A DNA stretch of 64,000 nt from Ischnura elegans (taxonomy: Eukaryota > Arthropoda > Insecta > Odonata > Coenagrionidae): the NCBI RefSeq assembly GCF_921293095.1, contig NC_060251.1, forward strand, positions 57,677,585-57,741,584, given 5' to 3'. This document shows, one piece after another, positions 45,287 through 56,800 of this stretch. The first letter of the stretch is position 1. Each line of letters opens with the position of its first letter. The notes beneath the pieces are model-generated. The model ran no database searches, was not told the DNA's origin, and saw only the letters and a list, made by a program, of their open reading frames with translations. The translations under genes and the position numbers were made by a program.

Positions 45287-45736
45287 AACTGCTGAAATCA
45301 ATGACTGAATTTCGATCATTAGTTCATGAAACTTAAAATATTTTGTAAATCACAATAATTACATCACATTCCGTGTGCCATAGAGAAATTGATATTTTTT
45401 ACAGTATTTTGATATGAATATTTGTAATTGCTTATATTGACGTGGTATTTTTGATGTAAGAATTTGTGAAGCATTCATATGCATTTATCTACAATTGTAA
45501 AGTTTCTTTATCCGATGAAATGGTGCTCTGTTGTTGTTCTCCTGGCTCTCCCCAAATGCTGCTTTGAAATGACTGGCTGGGGTGATATCATGTTGTTCTT
45601 GCTGATTTATGTCATGTTTTTGGAACCCAGTACTAGGAAAATTTAACTGAATGTTACAGCTTTGTTTGTTTATTGAACTTATAGTTTTTACTCGTTTTGA
45701 ATGTACATATATGACATTTTATCATGATCAAGAGAA

Positions 45737-45742
45737 AATAAA
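45737..45742 (+). terminator. Polyadenylation signal AATAAA, ALDH7A1
   Basis: A canonical AATAAA lies about 450 bp after the ALDH7A1 stop, within AT-rich sequence, and is the first canonical AATAAA I noticed there. Confidence 0.6.
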
Positions 45743-46024
45743 CTATAAATTTGTTGGAATCATATTAAAACTAAAAATACTCGTATTTTTTTTCATGAAT
45801 ATTGGCTAAACATCCTTTTCTTACCTATTAATATACCTTATTTCTTGTATTAGCTCAGTTTCTGTCAGTGTTTAACTTCAAATAATTTCTAAATGCATCT
45901 GATAACTGCAGGCTTAACTCTGTGAAAACTTTCCGTTATGGAAATTCAATCCATTATGGAAATAAAATCTCATTAGGTTCATTAATACATGTATATTTAA
46001 AAAAGTATGATCTTGTTTTCATTA

Positions 46025-46101
46025 TATAGTTACATATTCAGGTGCATCTTTCATGCATGCATCTAATTTGCATGACTGATGCACCTGAAGGTGTAACTAT
46101 A
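46025..46101 (+). repeat. 77-nt imperfect hairpin
   Basis: Arms 46025-46056 and 46070-46101 (32 nt each) pair with four mismatches around a 13-nt loop; TATAGTTACA, TTCAGGTGCATC and CATGC are matched exactly. Length and shape resemble a microRNA precursor, but a small MITE would look the same. Confidence 0.55.
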
Positions 46102-47185
46102 CTATGAAATCTTGGTGGTGCTTTTTTAAATACAGATTTGTATGTGTATTAGTGAACATTACAAAATTTATTTTCCATTTAATTTAATTTCACGCATTTT
46201 AACCTATCTGCCTTCGTTAAGCCACAAAATGCCAAAATTGAGTGTGCATCCGCAAAGAAAATATTCCTGTGCCCCCACAGCGCAGCGGATGGACGAGCTG
46301 TGTTTCCGTAGGATTCAATGCAGCAGCCATCATCTTTATTTTCATCCACTGGTCTTTCAAAAATGCTTCGTCATTAGGGGGAACTTTATGCTCCGTCTTG
46401 AACTTACAGACATAAATATCGCATAATTTCATAGGTTCCTCAAAAAGTTATCAGTTTTGTTTGTCAATGTAACCCTTTCTTTGGCTTTGCATTTTTCTGT
46501 AAATTGCAGTGCTTCATATGGTACTGCAAAATCCATTCAGTCACAGCTCTTCCGGCATTATCGGAAGAGAAGTGCATCTCCTAAGTTCGCTCACCTTTCT
46601 AGCCACTCAAGTAGCCTATTCATAGACTGTATGCTCCTTGCCTGGGCTCTCAGATCTCAATATATTGCAAACATTAATAAAATGTTTCATCACTTCTCTA
46701 AAAGTTGGTAATGCTGATTTGTTAAACCTCGACAAGACACCAGAAAAGGGACAAGTCTCCTCACCACATATTCTTTTTCACCTTCTACCTTCTGCCTATT
46801 ATTGTAATCAAAGTCAGGTGCCCTCCTACAAGCACACGCAGGATGAATTTTTCTGCATTTGGGGTGTGGGAGGAGGAGAGGTGAAGGGGAAGCGAGCGAC
46901 CTGCCGCTCAGCTCCCTACCATGCCTGGTGGGCATTCGATTAGTTTCATCTAGCACAAGCACTCAAATTTGGTATTTCATGGCTCAACTGTGTCAGACAT
47001 ATCAAATGCATAAATTTTGACACCTGAAGATAAGTAACTCGGTAAAACCTATTAGGAATGACCATAAAATATTAAATTCATCGATTTGTGACCCTCCCCC
47101 ATCAATAAGTCCTGAAAATATTCAACTCTTCCACAATGACCACTTCGGACCACTCCATTTTCTCAAGAAGCAACCATTCCAGTCA

Positions 47186-47352
47186 CAGGCGGATTCAGGG
47201 GGAGGGAACGGGGGCACGTGCCCACCCCAGACCCTTAAAATATATGTAAAAATTTTAATACGGTCCCATTATCATTGCGTCTGTTTTGTATTGCGAGGTA
47301 TCCTTGTGCCCCCCGCTCCCCCCACAAGAAAGAAATCCTGGATCTGCCCCTG
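47186..47352 (+). mobile_element. G-run MITE, family 4-like, worn
   Basis: The left end reads CAGGCGGATTCAGGGGGAGG and the right end CCTGGATCTGCCCCTG, with GGGCACGTGCCCACCCC inside. The ends are inverted but diverged. Confidence 0.55.
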
Positions 47353-47868
47353 ATTCCTTTCAACTGCGTTTTGATCAGAAACACATGAGAAACCAGGTCA
47401 CTAGATAGTGATAGTGGGCTCCCTTTCCTTGGCTTGTCAGTAGGATATTCTAGATAATGGTAATTCGTTATTTTTCTTAACCTTCTTGGGTGAAACGTGA
47501 AAATTCATTTGAAGGTGGCGCCCGTTTAATCAAACTGAACAAGCGCTTTGCGCATTTCCATTGCTTTTTGACTTTCCGACCCACTTTTGTACTGATGGTA
47601 CTGACTGAAATCTAAGTTAACAAGAGATTCACCCTGTGGTCAAGTCAAAGATACTCGGAAAAAATTGTGGAAATATCAAGTTCATTTTTTACATGTGTGT
47701 GACGTATGTATGCTTGTTATCCTATGTGAGATATGGGCCGCAACTTGGGGTGAGTAACGAGTGGTATGGCGACCGGCCCCGTATCATCAATGGAAATGAT
47801 AAAACATTTAACGTCATTTTTTGAATGCTCGTGAATACCTTTCACAGAGTGATCGGTTAGAGCTTAAT

Positions 47869-50800
47869 ATGGCTGTGTCGTCTTCTTTCAGGTAATTTTT
47901 TCTGTCAATTGTGGCAAAACACGACCTGTTTTCAAGATAGTACCGGTGTAAACACCATGCTACACAGCCTAGAGGGGTGATTTCTCTAATTTTTATTTTA
48001 CTTTATTTCCAGCAAAGTTGATGAGTATGGGTTTGAGCGGCCAGATGACTTTGATTATGAAACATACGAAGAATTCATGTCTCATTACTTAGTTGTCTTG
48101 GCGAAGAGGGCGAAAAAATGGTCCGATTTATTTGGCGAAGGCAAATCTTTGAAAAGAAACCTCACGGTGAAACGCTACGTGCGGAAAGGAATACCTGGAA
48201 GTCTTCGTGCTCGGGTAGGTTTACCTCATGAAGCTTTAATATTTTCGCGTATGTACCGTTGTGTGGGTTTCAGGTAGGTATAGATTACCTTTGACGTTTG
48301 GAGATGAAGAATGCGTCATCGGCATGTGTGCTGTGTTCTCATGGAAATTATGTCTGTAAGGTTTTGAAAAATTTCCTTGTTCTTCTCAAAATTCCGTTTT
48401 TACACCCATTAGAATTCATTTGGCGAACATTTTTCGCAGTTTAATGCAGAGAAATGGCTATTTCATACATGTTTGCCTGTTTCAGGTATGGATGTCAATC
48501 AGTGGTGCTGATCTAATGCGGGAACGAGCCGCCCCTAATTTATATGGTACCATATTAGCTGGACCCAAGGACGAGTCGTTGGTTGACATCGTCAGAACTG
48601 ATCTCCCTCGCACTTTCCCAGACAACATATTCTTCACAGAGGAAACTTCTCGCATGGAAAATTCCCACCGGCAAATGCTTTTCAATGTTTTGGTCGCTTA
48701 CGGCCATCATAATCGAGAAGTGGGATACTGTCAGGTAGTATTAAAATTTCATAATTTTTTATTGTGGAATTAACACGTAAAATTTTAATCATAACAATGA
48801 CAGAAAAGTATTGGTGAGGCATGGCTGCTCAATTCATTTGCCTCTTTGGCTGCTTTCCTGAAATTACAAGGAACACATATAACATACTTTTATCTAATTA
48901 AGTGTTCTGTCAAAATCTGACCATTTAAATTTGTCTGACAAGGGGAGACCACGTACCTTTCTCCACCTTTTTCAATGCCGTATATTTTATGGCCTTTGGA
49001 ATGGTGAAAATATCCCTGAACTAGTAGTGGTTCTGTTGAATGGGCCTTAGTTTGGCTGTAATTAATTAATTTTCATGCGGTTCCTTTCACAAGCCGCTTA
49101 TAGTTCCATGGAATCGCACCTTTCAGAAGACGGGTCAGGTGGGGTAGTGGTAGCGTTTAAGTCTACCCCCAGGGGGGCCAGGGTTCTGGTCTTCGTCTTG
49201 GCAGTATATTTTGTTGTCTTCATTGTGATCATACAGCGTCAACTTTTTAATTCATTTTAATTGCAACAAGCATAGACATGAGTCTATTTTTTTATCATCA
49301 TAATGGCGTTTAGGTATTTACGCAGTGTCATTTCAAACAAACAAAGTTTTCAGAATCAATTGTGGAAAGTTGATTCATTACGAACCACACGGATTTCAGC
49401 AAAATCGACAGTGTCACTTCACCTGCAAGAAAAATTCCCGGCTCAGAAGCTAATTTCGATGTCAGTGATGTAATGTTCACTTCTTCACATTCTTAGCGTC
49501 GATCTTATATCAACATATCTATCATTTAGCGTAAAATTCATAGGATGAGATCGCATAAACAAATAATGGTACAACGCCAATGATGTGCAACAAAGATGGT
49601 GGAGTATCAGTGGAAGTTGTTCTTTTGACCATAGTTTACCAATACAATAAGCAAGTTGGAGTCATGCATTGCCGCAGTAATGTCAGCATACAATTTTTAA
49701 ATATTTTATGCATTCATTTTCTCATGGAAATGATAATGGATCATATTATGAAATAATATAGTAAATAGATTCTCCCGTCAATGACTAGGAAAGTCCAGGC
49801 CTGTCACAGTGCAGTTTGAGCCGTAGTTCAGTTCCAGTCATGTTACCCAACCCAGTCACAGTCCAGTTTGAGCCATAGTACAGCTCCAGTCATGTTACCC
49901 TGCCCAGTCACAGTGCAGTTGGAGCTCTAGCACAGTGATTCAGCACTGTTACAGTACAGTTCTTCTCAAATTCCAGCTGCCATAGTACAGTCTAGCACAG
50001 AAATGTGTACTGTGACTGTGCTAAGCACAGAGTTTAGTCCAGTTACAGTGCAGATTTAGTGCAGTCTCAGCACAGATTTTTTTTTGTATTGGAAAGTTCA
50101 GTTTTTTTTAAGTAATTGAGTTTCAGCATGCTCTTTATGGGCCAGTGGCATCACTGGAATTTTGCAGAAAGGTAAAGTATTTTTTGTGTGCATTACCTCT
50201 AGAATTTAGTATATGTTGATTAGGAACTGCTATGCTTTTAGCTGGCTGAAGGCTTGCATTTTAAACAGAGAAATACAGCAAATTTGACCCTGGGAATACA
50301 TAAATTAAAATACATAAATACTTTTGGGTCATTCCATGTCAGTTCATCCAGGCATGACACCCACCGACTCGGATTTTGATGAAACTTGCCAATTTTCATC
50401 CTTCCATGCTGGAATGAAAAAGTGTAAAATATTTCTTGGCTATCTCTAATAGTTTTTTTTTCACGACCATTTGAAGTTTGGGTGAAACTGCAGTTTTTCA
50501 ATGAATGCGGTCTCCAGAGGCACTTGCGCCTCCAGAGGGAAATAATTTGTCTCAGCCATAGTTTTCATCCGATTCTTATGAAAATTTGCAGGTTTGCTAT
50601 AGAAGTCATGAGGATTCCAAAGACTTATTGAAAAATATCCTAAGGAATATTGGAAATTCTCTAAACTCGTATGTTTCATAAGATTTTAGAAAATTTTGCG
50701 TCAAAAACATGGTTCTATAAAACATCAAATTTTGACCTGAGGCAATATCTGAATCAAGCTAAATTATTTTTTCTAATATTCCTTATGGTATGACCCACCA

Positions 50801-53800
50801 CCTGTAAAAATAAAATTCATGGCTTTTTGCTTGCTTTGTTGTTAAAAAAAATTTTATCCAAAAAAAATCCCTTTTCACGACTCTGGTCGTCAGTGTTGGG
50901 TCCTCCTTCAAGTGTGATGAATGCTTGTGTTAACTGTTTTCTATATCTAAGAAAATATTTACAACATGTATCTAGTGCATAATACATTCAAATATTAAAA
51001 TATTTTTTTATGTGCAGGTTGTTTTTCTCCCGATAAGAAAAATATATTTTTAAATAGAATATTTTAAGGTATTCATAGCACTTCCCCATCATTGCTGGGG
51101 AAAACTTGATTGTTTGCTATATAAAACACATCAAAATACAGGATGCATGTCAATACAAATCACCTTTCTCCATTTTGTATTGACAAAAAACTTCACGAAT
51201 GTGTTTTACTTCAATAATGTTGCACAACTTATAAATGATAAATCACAATATATAGTCACTCTTGTCTGCATCAGTTTGTAGTTAAATAGGATAATACCCA
51301 AGGTCTTCACTGAGGCCTATCTCTGAGAAAGCTAATATTTCAGTTACACTAGAGTTACATTTTTTCCCAGTAGTGGTAATTCCAAGTTTTCCTTTTAAAT
51401 ACAACAGCTGTCGGTTCACATGTTCAATGTCTTTCTTCGAGAAGTAATACATTCGTCCTGAGCCTCTTGTGGTAGGAGTTTCCACATAACAAATAACATT
51501 ATTTACAGGAACATTGCAAATATCTTCTTTCTCTTTTGGCCAGTAAAATGATAAAGAATTTCACTTTTATATCAAATGAACATCCTTTGACATAAGTAGC
51601 CCAAAAAACCAGTGATTGTCATACAAGCAGGCCACAAAAGAATTAGTACAAGTTTTTGTCAAAATTTCTTCCCAACTTAGCTTTATCAAGAAATTGTGGA
51701 CAGAACTGTCTGTGGTATCAAAGCTAATTTTTTTGTCGCAATAATTTATAGAAGAATGGTAGGTATGAGTACTTAGGATTGTTTTTACAAGGTACCAGCG
51801 AGGTTCTAATTGTTGCCGAACCATTGATAATCGTTCTTTTTTTTAAACGTAAAATAAAATTTTGTCCACTTTGTACTTGCAGAACTCAAACACCTTTTCA
51901 ATGGAAGTCATTGTATTACCCAGATCCCGCTGAAGGCTTTCTCTTGTAAGAATGCACTTAACTGTTCCACCTATCCCATCACATGGAGTTTTCCAATGAC
52001 TAGTTGAAAAAAAGACAAAGAAGCATGCAAGTCAAAGTCCTGGTGATGATGGCACAGGTTTATAAAGTTTTTACAGTTCTTATATTGGCCAGCACAACCA
52101 TCACTGAAATATTGCACTTCCTTTACTTCAAGGAACTTTTCCTTTAAAAACTGAGTGACTATTTTTTGCGTTTCAAATACGAAAGCTACATCATATTCTA
52201 GATCGTCACAAAATACACACAAACTTGACACACAGAGATCTTTCTTCAGCTGTCCACGAATATAAATTACCGCTGGATGTAGGGAACAACCATCCTGATT
52301 CCAGTGATGACCCTGAACCTCATCTTGTATTACATAATGGTAGTTTTCACTGAAATCCAGCAAAACAATGGCTTCATCTGGCTGTAGGTTGTTTTTTAGT
52401 TCTTTTAGGTATCTCGCCTGGGATTTGTTTATGAAGGAATGTGGGAGAAGTTTTTCCAGATTGTTCACCAGACTATTGATGTATTCATCCAGAGTCACTG
52501 TTAACCTAATTTATTGGGTCCGATGTGTTGTCACCCATTGTATGTCACTTCATCTTCAGGGTCCCATTCTTCAAATTTACTTTTCAGATGCTCCTTCAGT
52601 CGTTTTCAGATATACATTCTGAACAGTGCCGTAACATGCAATCCCTGTTATCTTTGGAACAAACCAAGTAGTCAAATAGGTCGTTGTAGGTCTCCTCTAT
52701 AGAGCATCCATGGAGAAGAAGTGATGCATTCTGATGGATAGCACAGACACACTCAGAATGGGTTGCAGAGGAGCCTGACAACACGCACCATTTAGGCCAC
52801 AACAGACAAAATTTTGAAAACCCTATTTTAACATGTGGGAATTCAAATTAAAAAGCTGCAAACAGCTCATTTAGATTACTTAGAAGTAACCTCATTTGCT
52901 TGTGAACATTTTTGGACACACTCACCTTATCTTTCATTCCTGGCATAAGGCGTGAATACTCATAATTTTGGTAGAATGACTGAACTAAGTCCACTGCATG
53001 TTTTTCCCCCTCCTTGGATCTGGTATGGCTATGATGCCTTTCATTCTTAGAATTCCCTAGCATGCTGAATTGTATATTCACTAGCATTAATTTCGGTGGC
53101 TACTTTTTTCCTACTCCACAAAGTCGGAGCTAGTGTTAGTAGCTGAATTATCTCTCGCTGACTGCCTGCTGTCACCAGGTTTTCTTTTAGTAACCCAACT
53201 AGCACATCCATATCACTCGCTTTATCAAGAACTTCTGAATCATGCTCTGGAAGGAAATCTTTATCCAGTACTTTGAAAACCTTTTTGTTCAAATTAGAAC
53301 AGCATTAATGAGGTAAAAAACATTTGTGAAGTTTTTTGTCAATACAAAATGGAGAAAGGTGATTTGTATTGACATGCATCCTGTATTTTGATGTGTTTTA
53401 TATAGCAAACAATCAAGTTTTCCCCAGCAATGATGGGGAAGTGCTATGAATACCTTAAAATATTCTATTTAAAAATATATTTTTCTTATCGGGAGAAAAA
53501 CAACCTGCACATAAAAAAATATTTTAATATTTGAATGTATTATGCACTAGATACATGTTGTAAATATTTTCTTAGATATAGAAAACAGTTAACACAAGCA
53601 TTCATCACACTTGAAGGAGGACCCAACACTGACGACCAGAGTCGTGAAAAGGGATTTTTTTTGGATAAAATTTTTTTTAACAACAAAGCAAGCAAAAAGC
53701 CATGAATTTTATTTTTACAGGTGGTGGGTCATACCATAAGGAATATTAGAAAAAATAATTTAGCTTGATTCAGATATTGCCTCAGGTCAAAATTTGATGT

Positions 53801-56800
53801 TTTATAGAACCATGTTTTTGACGCAAAATTTTCTAAAATCTTATGAAACATACGAGTTTAGAGAATTTCCAATATTCCTTAGGATATTTTTCAATAAGTC
53901 TTTGGAATCCTCATGACTTCTATAGCAAACCTGCAAATTTTCATAAGAATCGGATGAAAACTATGGCTGAGACAAATTATTTCCCTCTGGAGGCGCAAGT
54001 GCCTCTGGAGACCGCATTCATTGAAAAACTGCAGTTTCACCCAAACTTCAAATGGTCGTGAAAAAAAAACTATTAGAGATAGCCAAGAAATATTTTACAC
54101 TTTTTCATTCCAGCATGGAAGGATGAAAATTGGCAAGTTTCATCAAAATCCGAGTCGGTGGGTGTCATGCCTGGATGAACTGACATGGAATGACCCTTTT
54201 ACTCTCTTGGAAAAAATACTTTTACTCATAATTTGGGAAAATTAAGGCTCTGATAACATGCATTGCATAGAAGTTTTTATACTTTATTACCAAATATTTA
54301 TGTTTTCTAACTTCCTAAGCTCTATGAGCACTCAGCTTTACCATGCTTTTCTCAAAATAGAAAATTGGACTGCAATGGAACTACTCAAAATAACTCATAT
54401 GATTTATGATGTGTATTTCCCACGCAGGCTTTAGTCAAAGGTGAAGTTGGCTATGTTTGGCTTGTCCAAGTGAAAATATTATGTAATGACCAATGGGAGA
54501 GAGTGAAAAAGTTGGGTGAAATTTTGCCTGGGAATTTGAATGCGAGAATGTTGTAGCAATCCTATATCAGTTTTTATTTCTATTACATTGGCTTAAAGGA
54601 TTTTTCTTTCTTTCAGAAACTTTACTTTTAGCGTGTTGAATCTCTTACGTACCCTCTAAGAAACTAAAGGGCGTCCTTTTTGCAGGGCCTCAATTATATA
54701 GTTGGACTTCTCCTACTGGTTACCAAGGATGAGGAAACTACATTTTGGCTCCTAAAGATGCTGGTTGAGCACACATTGCCACAATACTACATTTGTACTA
54801 TGGCAGGCCTTATAACTGACATAGATGTCCTTGCTGAACTAGTAAGGTAATCATATCAGTGAAGTGAAACATTAATTTTAGAACTCTTTAAGAATATATA
54901 ATAACAGGGTAATCATAACTGGTACAATGTCTCTTCCTTTGGAGCTTGTGGATTAAACATCATGGAGTGTCCTTATTTAAAATCTTTGTGAAAATTTTGA
55001 TCTAACCTTATATTGATCTTGTTTTGACCCCCAAATATAATTTATAGATGCTACTTACAAGGGGAGTGTCCGAAAACCAGGTCTCAGATTTCAATCAAAC
55101 TCCATATGCGCATACCCACACTGGAAGCTGAAAACATCAAATCTTACCCACGATTCACAAGAGAACAACTAACCCTTTCCTGCCCTATCCTCTGCAGTAG
55201 GGTATGAATGTAAGTGTAAAAATGATCATAAATATTTTTGGGAAAGAACCATTGTTACCCGAATAAGGCCAGCAGGGGAGGGAAATGTGTCTTCTTCCAG
55301 AGCTCCGGGCGGTCATCCATCTTTTCAGCGAGTGGTCCTTAAACTGTTTACAAACCATCTGTAACTTGAGGCCCCCCAGAAGCATCTTGTTGGTAAATTT
55401 TGCTATTACCTCTCCGTGAAAGAAAATTACCAATTCTTATGCTTAAAACATAAAGATTCATGGCTATCATTTTCCTTTCCTAATCTGAATAGTGCTAAAA
55501 TTTCAACTAATAAAGCAATCCAATTCCAAAAATTAGGCTTAAATTGTATGAATAAAAGTCCATATTTCAATGCAAAAGGGAACCGAGTACGTGCATAACG
55601 TAAAAATGTTTCGAGTCACAACTATGTAATAACATAATTGAAAGTAGTCTTCTGTGTGAAAAAAAGGGAAAACATTAATCGCTGCTATATTGTAGAAGAA
55701 GATTTCCCCGCAGACATATAAATTTTTCAGTGAAAATCGTGGAAATAATGATTTATAGCTGGCTATTGTAAAATGAAAAGTAGGAAAAAATTATAAAAAA
55801 TAAAGTGCCACATCCGAGAATCAACCTTGGTACCTCGGGATAGGAGTCCAAAACAGTAACAACCTGACTACTGCTCGCTGTTAATCAATGCCCATTTCTA
55901 AGGGAATGTGATTGACCTTTTAAATGTTTAACTGCTTTTTTTGTTTAAACTATTGGTTATATAACTCCATATTGGGGGTGATTCGTGGACAGCTCCTTAT
56001 GGACTAAAACACTACAAAGTGTGATTGAAATCTGAGGCCTGATTCTCAGGCACGGCACATTTTTTTTGTTAGACGGCTGAATCAATTTTAAAATTTCAAC
56101 TCTTGCATTGCAGAATAAAGGTGCCTGAAGTGCATGCACATGTCACTGCATTGGGTCTTCCGTGGGCCGTCATTGCCACCAAGTGGTTTGTGTGTCTATT
56201 TGCTGAAGTTTTACCCACTGAGGTAAGTTTAATTACTGACAAACCATGCTTGAGTTCAATGAATGTATGTACTCTATTGAGGATGAAAAGTCGTTGGTTG
56301 GTAGCATTTGAAAAGAATATTTGGAGGAGGATTGCAAGAACAGGATGCTTAGACAATTGAATTATCGTAGAAGTTTGTGTAAATAAAACCCATGGTGATG
56401 GTGTCGTACAAGAAAAAAATTGTGCCCATTGAAGTGTCTGTTTACTTGAGGTTAGAACCTTATATTAATGCATATCCTTCTACTGGGGAATGCAATACTG
56501 TCCTTAAATCAGAGATATCCGTAAGTCAGAGGTGTCCATGAACAGAGGTTTCACTGCATATGAAATGGAAGGAAAAGTACTTGATAAATGAAAGGAAATG
56601 TGTACCAATATGTGAGGTTCTTGGATGACATAGAGTATTCATAAAGCACTTTGTGAGAGATATGAAGTATGTAATTTTTATTTCCATTTCACAGTGCATA
56701 TTTTTTGACATGCAAACATTTCATGCAATTTACCTCAAAGCCAGTTATACTTGCAATGCACAATTTGTGTGATAAATCCGCAGGGAAAAATCTTTCGCCT

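Larger units (their letters stand above)
45287..47868. other. Intergenic region between ALDH7A1 and GRTP1
   Basis: It contains the ALDH7A1 3' UTR and AATAAA, the hairpin at 46025-46101, the dispersed repeat at about 46207-46890 and a worn G-run MITE at 47186-47352. The 500 bp before the GRTP1 ATG have no recognisable core promoter element. Confidence 0.5.

Noticed and set aside
49800-49945. CRISPR-like regular spacing
   Set aside because: Units are contiguous tandem copies of 52 bp without unique spacers, in a eukaryotic intron.
50238-50679. Two open frames repeated at 53843-54245
   Set aside because: They lie in the terminal inverted arms of the transposon; identity reflects the inverted repeat, not a duplicated gene.
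55185-55433. 82-residue minus-strand open frame in GRTP1 intron 4
   Set aside because: No motif or family resemblance and no splice context.
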